Shown one piece after another: positions 7,312 through 17,250 of a DNA stretch of 64,000 bases. Position 1 is the stretch's first letter. Every line of letters begins with the position of its first letter. The translations under genes were made by a program, and so were the position numbers. Source of the stretch: Litorimonas sp963972195 (GTDB lineage: Bacteria; Pseudomonadota; Alphaproteobacteria; Caulobacterales; Maricaulaceae); NCBI GenBank assembly GCA_963972195.1, contig CAXATH010000006.1, positions 124,001 through 188,000 on the forward strand, written 5' to 3'. Below the pieces are notes generated by a model. The model worked only from the letters and a program-made list of their open reading frames with translations. It was not told the origin of the DNA and made no database searches.

Positions 7312-8655
7312 ATGGCGCCGCCTGAAATGGGGGATACGGAGTCCAGTGAAAGCCGGGTCGAGCAAGCGCTCGCCACGCTCCGCGCTCTTCACCCAAAAAA
7401 AATAGACCTTGGCCTAGGGCGCATAGAGTCTGTTCTGGCCAAGCTCGGTCACCCCGAAAAAAAAATGCCGCCTATCATTCATGTGGCCGGCACAAACGGC
7501 AAAGGGTCAACTATTGCCAATCTGCGCGCTATGGCCGAAGCGGCGGGTCTAAAGCCCCATGTCTATACCTCCCCTCACCTCGTTCATTTCAGAGAACGCA
7601 TCGTCGTTAGCGGTGAAGAAATAAATGATGAAGCCCTGATAGATGTTCTGACCCGGGTGCGAGAGGCTAATGCCGGAGCGCCGCTCTCTTTTTTCGAGGC
7701 CACGACAGCTGCGGCCTATCTGGCCTTCTCTGAAAGCCCCGCCGATGTCGCCCTGATCGAAGTGGGGTTGGGCGGCCGCTATGATGCGACCAATGTCATT
7801 TACCCGACCTGCTGCGCGATTACCCCAATTGATTACGATCATGCCGAATTCCTGGGCCGGGACTTGGCCGGAATTGCGCGTGAAAAAGCCGGGATTATGA
7901 AAGCCCACACGCCTGTTATTTGCGGCGTTCAAAGCGACCTCGTAAACGCCGTCCTAGACGCGGAAGCACAAAAAGCCAACGCGAGTATCAAAGTTTGGGG
8001 TCAGGATTATAGAGCCTTCCGCCAGCAAGGACGCCTGATCTTTGAACAGGACGAAGAAATGCTGGATCTCCCGCTTCCTGCGCTTCGCGGCGAACACCAA
8101 ATTCGCAATGCAGGTCTTTCCGTTATGGTGGCCCGAACTATGGGTTGGCCTGTCGAAGCCATAACCGCCGGGTTGCAAAAGGCGGTCTGGCCTGCGCGTC
8201 TGCAAAGTCTGACATCAGGCCTATATGCCGAAATGGCCCGTGAAGCCGGGGCCGAACTTTGGCTGGACGGCGGGCACAATCCGCACGCCGCGCGGGCGGT
8301 CGCAAATGCCATGGCAGAACTGGAACAGACAACGGAACGCCCGCTTATTCTGATCACAGGGATACTCGCCAATAAGGATATCGGGGGCTTCTTGGATGCG
8401 TTTGAAGGCCTTGCCAGCGCCGTCATCGGGATCAGCATACCCGATCACGAATCCCTTGCGCCAGAAACTTTGAAAGAGCTGGCTATGAGTCGCAATATGT
8501 TGGGATTTGTGGCTGACGGTATTTCTGAGGCCGTACAAATGGCTATTAATACAGGAGAAGCTCTGTCGCGTGACACGACAGAGCAGGATATAGTGCCCCC
8601 GAGAATATTAATTTGCGGGTCTTTATATCTGGCCGGGGAAGTTCTTAAAAATTAA
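7312..8655 (+). CDS. folC: Bifunctional folylpolyglutamate synthase / dihydrofolate synthase
   Basis: A 447-residue Mur-ligase-like enzyme that adds glutamate to dihydropteroate and to folates in the cytoplasm. The P-loop HVAGTNGKGST is at residues 57-67, followed by TSPHLVHFRERI (folate and ATP region) and EVGLGGRYDATNV. The DHAEFLG segment and the C-terminal LDGGHNPHAARAV motif are also present. Length is normal. It starts one base after accD ends, with no room for a separate promoter. It converges with the peroxiredoxin gene, leaving 6 bases between the two stop codons. Confidence 0.94.
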   Translation: MAPPEMGDTESSESRVEQALATLRALHPKKIDLGLGRIESVLAKLGHPEKKMPPIIHVAGTNGKGSTIANLRAMAEAAGLKPHVYTSPHLVHFRERIVVSGEEINDEALIDVLTRVREANAGAPLSFFEATTAAAYLAFSESPADVALIEVGLGGRYDATNVIYPTCCAITPIDYDHAEFLGRDLAGIAREKAGIMKAHTPVICGVQSDLVNAVLDAEAQKANASIKVWGQDYRAFRQQGRLIFEQDEEMLDLPLPALRGEHQIRNAGLSVMVARTMGWPVEAITAGLQKAVWPARLQSLTSGLYAEMAREAGAELWLDGGHNPHAARAVANAMAELEQTTERPLILITGILANKDIGGFLDAFEGLASAVIGISIPDHESLAPETLKELAMSRNMLGFVADGISEAVQMAINTGEALSRDTTEQDIVPPRILICGSLYLAGEVLKN

Positions 8656-8661
8656 CCGACT

Positions 8662-9186
8662 CTATGCGACGGACGTGCCGCGTGTCGGATAGTCGTTTTC
8701 AGCCGCGAATTTCATTCCCGACAGAACCTCGTCCAAAGCGGGACGCCCAAACGGCGTGTTCTGAACAAATTCCGCATACAGAGCCCCGTCGGGCTTGACT
8801 ACAAACAGAGCAGGTTCCGCGAAAATCTTTGGTTCTTTGTCCGAAACACTATCAGATAGAAACAGACCAAGTTCCTTTGCCGTCAAAAGTGAAAGGTCAT
8901 AGCCGATCGGCAGATTTTCGAGCTCCCACTCTTTGACAGCCTTTTTCGCACGCTCTTCATTATCCATCGAAATGGCCACGACATCCATACCATCCGCTCG
9001 GATATCGGCAACTTTAGCATCAATCTCTTTGAGTTGTGCTTTGCATTTCGGGCAGTGAACGCCGCGATAGATCACGACGAGCTGGAAGTAATCCGGGTTG
9101 GCATCTGCCAGAACAAATTGTCCGCCTTCGACCAGCGGAACATCCAGAGTTGGCAATTTACTTTTGGGATTTAGAAGTTGAGGCAT
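8662..9186 (-). CDS. AhpC/TSA-family peroxiredoxin-like protein
   Basis: A 174-residue thioredoxin-fold protein. The active-site region VVIYRGVHCPKCKAQL has Cys45 and Cys48 in a CxxC arrangement; the first Cys is at the peroxidatic position of AhpC/TSA proteins. It continues with VVAISMDNEERAKKA and a C-terminal substrate-binding part. It lacks a signal peptide and should be cytosolic. The likely role is thiol-based reduction of peroxides, possibly with thioredoxin (trxA lies just upstream on the same strand), but the true substrate is unknown. The nearby ATG gives the expected N-terminus. Confidence 0.75.
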   Translation of the reverse strand: MPQLLNPKSKLPTLDVPLVEGGQFVLADANPDYFQLVVIYRGVHCPKCKAQLKEIDAKVADIRADGMDVVAISMDNEERAKKAVKEWELENLPIGYDLSLLTAKELGLFLSDSVSDKEPKIFAEPALFVVKPDGALYAEFVQNTPFGRPALDEVLSGMKFAAENDYPTRGTSVA

Positions 9187-9231
9187 ATGGATTTCACTTT
9201 TTGTTTATAGACTAATTCAATTTGACTGAAT

Positions 9232-9558
9232 TTACAGATTTTCAGGATCGACGGCCGTATCCTTATTCTCAAGAGAATTCGGAGTCGCTGTGCCTTCTGC
9301 TCTGCTGTTTAAATAATCAATGCCTCTGTCAATTTCGGCAATTAGGTCGTCAAAGCCGGCTTCGCTGTCGGCATTGTTCCGAGCTACCATTTCTTGGCGT
9401 ATATCGCGAAGTTGACCAAGGCGTTCCTGCGTCGGCTGCTCAGACATATAAATGTCCTTAATTTCGTCCAACGTTGTTGGCTGAGCGATGCCAGGGGCAT
9501 AACCATCGGAATCAATCGCCGTATCCACGGCCATCACGTTTAAATCTGAATCGGGCAT
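9232..9558 (-). CDS. Small acidic protein of unknown function
   Basis: A 108-residue protein I do not recognise. It is acidic, hydrophilic, with no membrane helix, signal peptide or cysteine. The middle (about residues 28-85) looks helical: TLDEIKDIYMSEQ, RLGQLRDIRQEMVARNN, DDLIAEIDRGIDYLNS. A good ribosome site (AAGGAG, 10 bases before the ATG) supports translation. It lies between trxA (behind a terminator) and the peroxiredoxin gene, so it may be co-transcribed with the latter. No function is proposed. Confidence 0.6.
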   Translation of the reverse strand: MPDSDLNVMAVDTAIDSDGYAPGIAQPTTLDEIKDIYMSEQPTQERLGQLRDIRQEMVARNNADSEAGFDDLIAEIDRGIDYLNSRAEGTATPNSLENKDTAVDPENL

Positions 9559-9634
9559 AATTTAATCTCCTTGCCTCTATTAACGGAGCGGGTCTTTAAA
9601 TGTTCCCTGCCGAGCACTTCAAATTAGCCAGGCA

Positions 9635-9665
9635 CAAAAAAGCCCCCGAAAACATCCGGAGGCTT
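9635..9665 (-). terminator. Rho-independent terminator after trxA
   Basis: On the minus strand an AGCCTCCGG arm pairs with CGGGGGCT across a short loop and is followed by six T. It lies about 26 bases after the trxA stop and probably ends the tsaE-to-trxA transcript. Confidence 0.85.
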
Positions 9666-9690
9666 AGAATTTCACATTTAAATCAGGTGG

Positions 9691-10011
9691 CTAGGCGTGC
9701 TCAGCAACCCATTCTTGCAATTTGGATTTCGTCATGGCGCCGACTTTTGTCGCAACGACCTGACCCTCTTTAAAAATCATCAGGGTGGGAATGCCGCGGA
9801 CATGAAATTTCGCTGGCGTTTCCGGATCATCATCAATGTTAACTTTGGCAATTTTAATCTTCTCGCCCATTTCGTCAGAAATCTGCTCAAGAGCGGGGCC
9901 GATTTGCTTACATGGACCACACCATTCAGCCCAAAAATCCACGAGGACGGGCTGTTTTGCGTCAATCACATCGGCTTTAAAACTGGAATCGGATACTTTT
10001 ACGGTGGCCAT
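9691..10011 (-). CDS. trxA: Thioredoxin
   Basis: A 106-residue classical thioredoxin, the cytosolic dithiol reductant for ribonucleotide reductase, peroxiredoxins and other targets. The active site WCGPCK has Cys31 and Cys34, and the cis-proline segment GIPTLMIF is in place. Length matches the family exactly. An AGGAG site precedes the ATG, and the gene starts 11 bases after addA ends; the addA-trxA order is common in alphaproteobacteria. A terminator follows the stop codon. Confidence 0.96.
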   Translation of the reverse strand: MATVKVSDSSFKADVIDAKQPVLVDFWAEWCGPCKQIGPALEQISDEMGEKIKIAKVNIDDDPETPAKFHVRGIPTLMIFKEGQVVATKVGAMTKSKLQEWVAEHA

Positions 10012-10022
10012 GAGCTATACTC

Positions 10023-13000
10023 CTAAAGGCTAAGGGAATCTGTGTCTTCATCGTAGGTAGGAAGCGACCCTATCTTCGTCAAGGCGTCATCAAGTTTGTT
10101 GCTGTCCAGCCACATTAATTCCGGTCGCGCCGTCCAGAGCAATCCACAGGTAACATCCTTATTTTTATATTGAGCCCGAACAAGCTCACGATAGGCCGCC
10201 ATTTGCCCCATATAAATCGGATCAATATCGTCTTGCGACGCCGGTATCCGCCGGTTCGATTTATAATCAACAATCAGAACCCGGTCGCTCTGTACGCAAA
10301 GGCGGTCAATCTGCGCGCTGAAATTTAATATCTCGCCTTCAACCGCAATCTGCCCCATTAAACTGGCTTCTGGTCGGCTGTTGTCTGCCCAGAGGAACCC
10401 GAACTCCTCATCGTCGAGAATAAGGAGTACCTCCGATAGAAGCATCTCTTTTTCCTCATCAGCCAGCTGTGCGTAACCCGACAAAATTGCCTTGGCTTTC
10501 TCAGGGCGGCGAGCCTTTTCGTATGTCGGCAGAATTTCCAAAAGCTGGTGAATAAGCACGCCCCTTAAGCGCGGCGACAAACCTATTTCCGAGTGCGGCT
10601 CGGTGACATCTGTATCCGCTGTCGCCAGCAAATGGGAGGGGCTGAGGCGCTTGCGGATGCGGTCTTCTTCTGCCGCTGGGCGTCGCGCCCAAAGAGGAAT
10701 TTCAATAAACGGCGTCTGAGGCTGCGGCTTTATAGCCATTGCTGCTTCAGGCGGGCCGCCAAAAACATGCCCTTCGCCGAAAGGTGTCTGAAGCGCCCGG
10801 GTTTGCAATCCGCCAAAAACACGTCCCATCCAATCATACCAACTGCCCTCTTGGACTGGATTGTCGAGACTTCTACCACTTTGAAACCCGCATATGACCA
10901 AGCGGCTCTCGGCCCGCGTCAACGCCACATAGAGAAGCCGCAATTGCTCTTGATCCTGCTTCGCTTTGGCGGCCTCAAAACTCTCCTGTAAAGCCATGGG
11001 CACGTCGCCTTGAGAGGGTTTGAGATAAAATCCGTCATCAATAGAAATAAGCGTGTCCTTAAAATTCGGCGACTGCGTTGTGTCCGGCAAAATCACCATG
11101 GGCGCCTCCAGACCCTTCGCGCCGTGGACGGTCATAACGCGGACCTGCCCTTTGGCAGAGTCCATTTCGCGTTTCACATCTGTTTCGTCGCCTTCGAAAG
11201 CCCGGATGAAATATTGCAGGCTCGGAACCCCTTTCTGCTGGTGATCCATGGCCCGGTTCAGGAACACATCCAGCGCTTCGCGGGACTCAAGCCCCAGTCG
11301 TTTGAAAAATTTACGGCGCAGGCTTTCTCCGTCGGGATCAATATGATCCAGAACCGCGGTGTAAAATTCGTAAGGCGAAAGCGCTCCGGCCAAATACATA
11401 AAATGACTGAGTAATTGCGCAATTTCCTGGTCACGTGATTTAACCGCCGACCAGAGGCTTTCTTTCCCGCGCCCGCGTGCAAGCTCCAAAAGCGCCATGT
11501 CATCCAGTCCGAAAATCGGGCCCTTCAGCACTTCTGCCAAAGAAAGATCATCAGAAGGCAAGAGCGTAAATCGAGACAAAGCTAAAAGGTCTCTCACAAT
11601 CATCGCATCGGCGAGTTTAATTCTGTCCGAACCGGCCAGTGGAATAGACTGACGTTTCAAATGGCGAATAATCGCGTCATAGAGAGAATTACTCCCCGCG
11701 CCCCGGGTTCGGACTAAAATTAGAATGTCACCCGGTTCCATCGGACGAACTGTTTCTAACTTTCGGTCATAGATAGGCTCATCATCTGTAAGCCAGGTTT
11801 TAATTTTCACCGCGAGTTCGCTTGCCAGAACTTCTCTCTCGTCATTTTGGCTCATCTCATCGACGGGCGTTGTGTCCCAAGGCGACTTATCTTCACCTTT
11901 TTCAGGTTTGAGCGAGAGCGGCCAAAACTCCACCTGTCCGCGATCAGTGCGGTGGGCGGCATGTTTCTCTATATCGGCTCCGGGCGGAAACGCGGCGTCA
12001 AACATGGCCTGGCGTCCGCCCTCCTCATGAAGAAAGCTATCCACCACATCCAGAATAGTTTGAGCCGAGCGAAAGGACATCGACATTCGCACCTGTTTGG
12101 CTTCGCCGGAGACGCGTTGTCTGATTTCTTCTAGAAACTGCTCGGGTCTCGCGCCTTGGAATCCGTAAATAGACTGTTTCTCATCCCCCACGGCAAAGAG
12201 CGTGCGCGGCTCTTTCGGATCGCGTTCCGGATTGTCCTGAATGAAGGCGTCTGACAGGCTGTTGAGAATGTCCCACTGTTCGGGTGACGTGTCCTGCGCT
12301 TCATCCAAGAGAATGTGCTCTATCCCTCCATCGAGTTTATATTTCACCCAATCCGACACATCTTTTCGGCTCAGCAAGTCGCGAACAAGAAGAATTTGGT
12401 CGTTGAAATCCAGACCCCGCCGCTTACGTTTGGCTTGGGCGTAGAGTTCGCTATAGGGTCTGGCGAGCGTGTAAACAGCGTGAGTTAAAGATAAAACTTC
12501 GACCGCATTAAATTTGTCCAGCCAAAAGACAACCCGGCTGGCCTCATCGCCGTCCGCCGAAAAGTAGTTTTGAGTCGCTTCCATCGTTTTTTTGGTAACG
12601 GGATTTTTTCTCAACTCATTTTTGGTCGTTAAATAGATCTGGGAATAATCATAGAAGGCTTCGACCGGGTCGGGGTTGGCTAGACTTTCCTTGATACGGC
12701 TCGCAGCTTTTTGATCGGTCTTCAGGCCGCCATTTAAAACTGGCACGGCCTCCGTCAGTGTCTCTGTATCTGTCTCAGCCCAGAATTTTTGCGCTAGACT
12801 CTGTTTCGTTTCCGAAAGCTCTATTCCGAGATAATTGGCTAAACTCTGCGTTCCGCCCGCCTCCTCCCAGCGTCTAATCTTCTCCGCTGAGAAGCTCATC
12901 CAGCTAAACAGTCCATCCAATGTCTGGTCGGCCATTTTGACGGTCAGCGTTTGCAGGGCGTGATTTATAGGCCCATCTGGATCCGCCATTGCGACTTTCA

Positions 13001-13487
13001 AAAGCTCTTTCCGAACGTCTTCGGACAATCGCGCCGCTTCGGCGTCCTCTATCGGCTCAAAGCCCGGCATGATTCCCGCTTCGATTGGAAACCGCGACAA
13101 AACCCGTTCGCAGAAAGCGTGTATGGTTTGAACTTTCAGTCCTTCCGGGGTTTCCAACGCCTTCGCAAAGAGGTTACGGGCTTTGGAAATCTGGTGAACA
13201 TCCGTCCCGGTCAGTTTTTCCAGCTCCGCTTTCAAAGCGTCTTTTCCAAAAATCGACCACTCCCCCAACTTATCATACAGACGGTCCTGCATCTCTGTCG
13301 CTGCCGCTTTGGTGTATGTCAGACAAAGGATTTTTTCAGGCTCAATCCCGTGCAGCAAAATCCGTGATACCCGATCCACCAGAACGCGGGTTTTGCCGGA
13401 CCCGGCATTGGCGGACACCATTCGGGTTTGCCGGGGGTTGGCGGCTTCGCTCTGCGCAGCAACGGCCTTTTCATAGGCTTCACTCAT
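10023..13487 (-). CDS. addA: Double-strand break repair helicase-nuclease AddA (alpha type)
   Basis: An 1154-residue UvrD-like helicase with a C-terminal RecB-type nuclease that processes double-strand ends with AddB for RecA loading. Walker A (SANAGSGKTRVLVDRV) is at about residues 25-40, Walker B (ILLDEAQD) near 392-399, helicase motif VMTVHGAKGLEAPMVIL in the second half, and the nuclease motif VLIVDYKSNR near the C-terminus. The ATG at 13487 is chosen over the longer frame from 13517 because it overlaps the addB stop as ATGA and is preceded by GGGAGGG. addB-addA-trxA form one unit. Confidence 0.95.
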   Translation of the reverse strand: MSEAYEKAVAAQSEAANPRQTRMVSANAGSGKTRVLVDRVSRILLHGIEPEKILCLTYTKAAATEMQDRLYDKLGEWSIFGKDALKAELEKLTGTDVHQISKARNLFAKALETPEGLKVQTIHAFCERVLSRFPIEAGIMPGFEPIEDAEAARLSEDVRKELLKVAMADPDGPINHALQTLTVKMADQTLDGLFSWMSFSAEKIRRWEEAGGTQSLANYLGIELSETKQSLAQKFWAETDTETLTEAVPVLNGGLKTDQKAASRIKESLANPDPVEAFYDYSQIYLTTKNELRKNPVTKKTMEATQNYFSADGDEASRVVFWLDKFNAVEVLSLTHAVYTLARPYSELYAQAKRKRRGLDFNDQILLVRDLLSRKDVSDWVKYKLDGGIEHILLDEAQDTSPEQWDILNSLSDAFIQDNPERDPKEPRTLFAVGDEKQSIYGFQGARPEQFLEEIRQRVSGEAKQVRMSMSFRSAQTILDVVDSFLHEEGGRQAMFDAAFPPGADIEKHAAHRTDRGQVEFWPLSLKPEKGEDKSPWDTTPVDEMSQNDEREVLASELAVKIKTWLTDDEPIYDRKLETVRPMEPGDILILVRTRGAGSNSLYDAIIRHLKRQSIPLAGSDRIKLADAMIVRDLLALSRFTLLPSDDLSLAEVLKGPIFGLDDMALLELARGRGKESLWSAVKSRDQEIAQLLSHFMYLAGALSPYEFYTAVLDHIDPDGESLRRKFFKRLGLESREALDVFLNRAMDHQQKGVPSLQYFIRAFEGDETDVKREMDSAKGQVRVMTVHGAKGLEAPMVILPDTTQSPNFKDTLISIDDGFYLKPSQGDVPMALQESFEAAKAKQDQEQLRLLYVALTRAESRLVICGFQSGRSLDNPVQEGSWYDWMGRVFGGLQTRALQTPFGEGHVFGGPPEAAMAIKPQPQTPFIEIPLWARRPAAEEDRIRKRLSPSHLLATADTDVTEPHSEIGLSPRLRGVLIHQLLEILPTYEKARRPEKAKAILSGYAQLADEEKEMLLSEVLLILDDEEFGFLWADNSRPEASLMGQIAVEGEILNFSAQIDRLCVQSDRVLIVDYKSNRRIPASQDDIDPIYMGQMAAYRELVRAQYKNKDVTCGLLWTARPELMWLDSNKLDDALTKIGSLPTYDEDTDSLSL

Positions 13488-16400
13488 CGCTCGCCCTCCC
13501 CGCCAAGAGAGGCCCATTCCCCGCGGCGGGCGAGATCGTCATAATCGCCATAATCATGCGTATACTGAATCCGGGGCTGAGAATAATAAGCGGTTTTGGG
13601 GTCGTCATAGGCGCGAACAAGCTTACCCAACACATCAATCGCGTCCTGCGCATATTCTTCGGCAGAAAGGCCATTTTTTTGCTCGGGAGACGTCAAAACC
13701 TGATGAGAGAAATCATTATTTGATCCTTTAATACGGACATAGCCGAGCTGAATTGTCTGGCCTTTTTTCACCTCCTTAAATCCGCCTTGCGCCAGCAACC
13801 ACGCACTGAGCGGGAGCTGGGGGTCAAAGCCGGCTTTCACGACTTTGACACTTGGCGGAGCCCCGGTTTTATAATCAATCACGCCGTACCCTTCCGGGCG
13901 GCGTTCGATCAAATCGGCTTTGCCGCTCAGCGTAAAATCCAGCTCTTTGATATAATGTTCAGCCTCACTTTCGATCGCCCAGGCATCGAACCCATCGGTT
14001 TGCCTCTCCCGAAGCCAGATATAGAATTCAGTCGCAATCGCCTCAAAGCGCTTAGTTTCTTTGGCGATTTCAAAATCGACATATCCGCTCTCGATAAATG
14101 CCTGTTTCAAAAACTCGATTAATTTGCTCTCGGTCTGTTTAGACCAATCTTCTTTGTGAACACGGAGGAATTGTTCCAATCCATCATGGATAGCCGTGCC
14201 GAAATCTCCGGCGCCTAAAGCGGCATCCAATGGGTCCAGAGATTTGAGGCCAAGCGTATGTTTTGCAAAAATTGAGTAAGGATCCCGTATCCAGGTTTTA
14301 ACTTGAGTGATGGACACGCGCCGCCCCTTTCCGAAGGCCCAGCGATCTTTCACAGGCGGGGCGGGTTTCGGCGGTTCAATCTGTGCATTCTTTATTTCAT
14401 CCGGCGTTACGTTATCGAGCGCTTCGGCGAGTCGAAGGTAATGGTCCTGCGCACTGAGCAGAGAGTCTGCCCGCGTCTCACCTAGCGCCCCGCGCAGCAA
14501 TGTTTGCAATCGCCAGAGCCAGCGCGAGGCCACCATCGGGCTTCCCCCGCTGCGTTTGGCGCGTGTCAGAACCACATTTGAATGTGCCGCAAGTTCAGCA
14601 AAGTCGTGCGCGGAAAGTCCAAACCGTTTTTCCGGTAGCGAGAGCCCAACCGATTTTCGCATCGCACGGGACAGGAACGGTTCGACTTTTGGCGTCGCCG
14701 GCCAGACACCTTCATTCAGTCCGCCCAAAATTATTCGATCCGCGCTCAACATCCGGGCTTCCAAGGGCCCTAAAATAGAAAGCCTCGGATGCGTGCCGAA
14801 AGGCGGCCGGACAACTTTGCCCCGCATCAAGACGGCCAGAAGGCGGGAAAGCCCCGCGGGAGTAGTCTCCCGTAAATTGTGACCAAAATCGATAAGAGAT
14901 TGAAGCACTGCATCGCCTTCGCGGCCTCCTGACGCGCCTCTCAAGCGCGCCGCCCCATCGCATTTCTCTGCCCCTTCCTCTAGGGAGGCAATGTCTAGCG
15001 CAACCTCTCTCAATTTTTGCGCCCACTCCTTCACGGAAGCGTTTTCACCCAAATCTGTCAGAGGCATTAAAGCGGAAGATAAGCGGGCGATCAGCTGAGA
15101 TTTATCTTTCTTCTCAATCTCCTCCATGTCCGGACGGACCCCTCTATAAAGCCGTTTTTCCAAGCTTTGCCATTCACGTTTCACAGCCCCAAACTCTGCG
15201 CCCAAATGCGTCAGAGGATGGTTCAGTAAGACGGCAAGCGCCACAGGACTTTCCGGATCACCTAGCAAATCGACAATCGCTGTTAAAAAACCGCCGACGG
15301 GCGTTTCCTCCAATGGTTCGCCTTGCGAAATATCGACATCGACTTTCCATCGACGTAACCTTGCTTTGACCCGCCTTGCCAGCCCCTGATCCGGCGTGAC
15401 TAGTGCCGCTGTTTGGCCTGGCTCCTCCAGCGTCTCGCGCATGAGCAGCGCTATGGTCAGGGCTTCGTCCTCATCATTGGCCGCTTCCAGCACCGATAGT
15501 CCCTCCATGGCATCAACAAAAGGTTCGGTGTCGGGCGCATTGCGCCGAATTGTGGCGATACGTTCAAGCCAGTCCGCCGTGTTATCAACAGGAACAAGGG
15601 ACTCTGCCAAAAGAAGCCTTCGCGCCGCAAGTTTGGACGTCCGCGCCGGGTCTATACCTGTAATATGCGGCCAAGTCAGAACGTCCCCACGATCCAGACC
15701 AAATACGCCTAATAGGTTTTTGAGAGAATTTTGTGGATGCTGTTCCGCAACATTTTCCCAGGAGCGTTCCGGACTATTATCAAGCCCCGGCAATATAATA
15801 ACGCCTCTGGGGAGATGTGAGACACAGGCCATCAACCTTGCCGTCGCCCCTAGCGTCCCCGTCGATCCGGCAATAATAATCGGGTAATTGGGCGGGCTCT
15901 CCTGCCATTGCTCAGTCAGCTTATCCAGCACCTCAACTTGGCGGGCTTTAGGCTCTAAAGCGTCCAATTCTCTGAGGCGCTCCGGCCAATAGGTCTGGAT
16001 TATTTTATAAAGTTCTGCCGCATGTTGGAAATGCTGCGCCGCAAAAGCCTGAATTTCAGAGAGTTCGGCCAGATCGGAAATTCGCGTTTCCTCCGAGGCG
16101 GCGTCATCCAGAATTGTCAGAAGCGGATCCGCCAAGGCAAGCGCTGCCGCCGCGTCCAGCGGCATATCAGAGGCGCGGCGGTAAAACCGCTCGACAATCT
16201 TTGCCATTTCAAACCGTCTCTGGGTACCGTCTATCGCTTGCGGTACGAGTCCGGCGACATCGCTCGGCTCGAAGGGCGGTTCATTCGGGTCGATATCGGC
16301 CAGAGTATTTAGCCGCGGCATAAGCATCACGCCCTGCCCTTGTTCCTGAGAAATTTGCAAAAACAGTTCGGTCAGGCCGCGCACGGCCCGGCGGGTTGGC

Positions 16401-16513
16401 AGTAAAATCAACGCATCTGATAACTGCTCTCCAAATTCCGCCATTAATCCTTCTGCCAGAGAGCGCAGAAAAGGCACGCCAGAAGGCATGTTATAAACGC
16501 CTTGCAAACTCAT
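13484..16513 (-). CDS. addB: Double-strand break repair protein AddB (alpha type)
   Basis: A 1009-residue partner of AddA. It has a helicase-like fold without an obvious P-loop: the N-terminal region reads DALILLPTRRAVRGL, with no GKT, so it probably does not hydrolyse ATP in the usual way. The C-terminal PD-(D/E)XK nuclease domain has YGVIDYKTGAPP near residue 880. The four cysteines that hold an iron-sulfur cluster in Bacillus AddB are not evident. Start and stop overlap the neighbours by 4 bases each (murU and addA), indicating translational coupling through the operon. Confidence 0.93.
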   Translation of the reverse strand: MSLQGVYNMPSGVPFLRSLAEGLMAEFGEQLSDALILLPTRRAVRGLTELFLQISQEQGQGVMLMPRLNTLADIDPNEPPFEPSDVAGLVPQAIDGTQRRFEMAKIVERFYRRASDMPLDAAAALALADPLLTILDDAASEETRISDLAELSEIQAFAAQHFQHAAELYKIIQTYWPERLRELDALEPKARQVEVLDKLTEQWQESPPNYPIIIAGSTGTLGATARLMACVSHLPRGVIILPGLDNSPERSWENVAEQHPQNSLKNLLGVFGLDRGDVLTWPHITGIDPARTSKLAARRLLLAESLVPVDNTADWLERIATIRRNAPDTEPFVDAMEGLSVLEAANDEDEALTIALLMRETLEEPGQTAALVTPDQGLARRVKARLRRWKVDVDISQGEPLEETPVGGFLTAIVDLLGDPESPVALAVLLNHPLTHLGAEFGAVKREWQSLEKRLYRGVRPDMEEIEKKDKSQLIARLSSALMPLTDLGENASVKEWAQKLREVALDIASLEEGAEKCDGAARLRGASGGREGDAVLQSLIDFGHNLRETTPAGLSRLLAVLMRGKVVRPPFGTHPRLSILGPLEARMLSADRIILGGLNEGVWPATPKVEPFLSRAMRKSVGLSLPEKRFGLSAHDFAELAAHSNVVLTRAKRSGGSPMVASRWLWRLQTLLRGALGETRADSLLSAQDHYLRLAEALDNVTPDEIKNAQIEPPKPAPPVKDRWAFGKGRRVSITQVKTWIRDPYSIFAKHTLGLKSLDPLDAALGAGDFGTAIHDGLEQFLRVHKEDWSKQTESKLIEFLKQAFIESGYVDFEIAKETKRFEAIATEFYIWLRERQTDGFDAWAIESEAEHYIKELDFTLSGKADLIERRPEGYGVIDYKTGAPPSVKVVKAGFDPQLPLSAWLLAQGGFKEVKKGQTIQLGYVRIKGSNNDFSHQVLTSPEQKNGLSAEEYAQDAIDVLGKLVRAYDDPKTAYYSQPRIQYTHDYGDYDDLARRGEWASLGGEGER

Positions 16514-17250
16514 TTGGCGCCGGAGCTTAACTTAGCATCCATTTCAGCCGCTTGAGCCAGAACCGCCTCGGCGCCCTTCTTGGCCTTCGGATCGCCCACA
16601 TGCATCCAGAACGCCGGCATGACCGTTCCGAAAAGCCCAAATGTTTTTAGGCTCTCATCCCAAATCTTATTGCGGGAGAACTTTTCTTCAGGAAAAGGTT
16701 TGGCGAGCGATGGCTTGAAAATCTGAACGCCTGAATAATAATATTTAGAAGTCTCGCCTAATCGGCGCGAGATATGTCCTGTTTCGGCTAAATCGAAATC
16801 CCCCATACCGTCATGGCCAAGTGACATATCCCGCCGGGCAAGTAACAGAAGTTCTTCCATTAAAGTAGGGTCCCAGGCGTTCATCAAAGCTTTTAGAACG
16901 GGCGCAAACTCCACCCAGACCGCGTCAATATTACAAATGAAAATTGGGGCGTCGCCGAGGAATGGGAGCGCTTTTACAACGCCGCCGCCGGTTTCAAGCA
17001 ATAGGTCTCTCTCATCGGAAATAATTATCTCCGGCCCGCCCAGACGGTTTTTCAAATGGGCCTCTAAATGATCGGCATGGGCATGAACATTGACGACGGC
17101 GCGTCTTACGCCCGCCTCCAACAAACGATCCAGCATGTGATCAATGAGCGGTTTTCCGCCGACTTCAACCATGGCTTTCGACCTATCATCCGTCAGCGGC
17201 CGCATCCGCGTGCCATGACCTGCTGCCAGAACCATTGCTGTTTCTATCAT
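16510..17250 (-). CDS. murU: N-acetylmuramate-1-phosphate uridylyltransferase (MurU-like)
   Basis: A 246-residue nucleotidyltransferase. The signature is at the N-terminus: MVLAAGHGTRMRPLTDDRSK, then VEVGGKPLIDHMLDRL. An FICNIDAVWV segment fits the metal/nucleotide site. MurU converts MurNAc-1-P to UDP-MurNAc in the cell-wall recycling route that bypasses de novo MurA/MurB. Its immediate neighbour upstream is an AmgK-like kinase, the enzyme for the preceding step, with a 4-base overlap. This pairing is the main reason for choosing MurU over a generic sugar nucleotidyltransferase. Confidence 0.85.
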   Translation of the reverse strand: MIETAMVLAAGHGTRMRPLTDDRSKAMVEVGGKPLIDHMLDRLLEAGVRRAVVNVHAHADHLEAHLKNRLGGPEIIISDERDLLLETGGGVVKALPFLGDAPIFICNIDAVWVEFAPVLKALMNAWDPTLMEELLLLARRDMSLGHDGMGDFDLAETGHISRRLGETSKYYYSGVQIFKPSLAKPFPEEKFSRNKIWDESLKTFGLFGTVMPAFWMHVGDPKAKKGAEAVLAQAAEMDAKLSSGAK

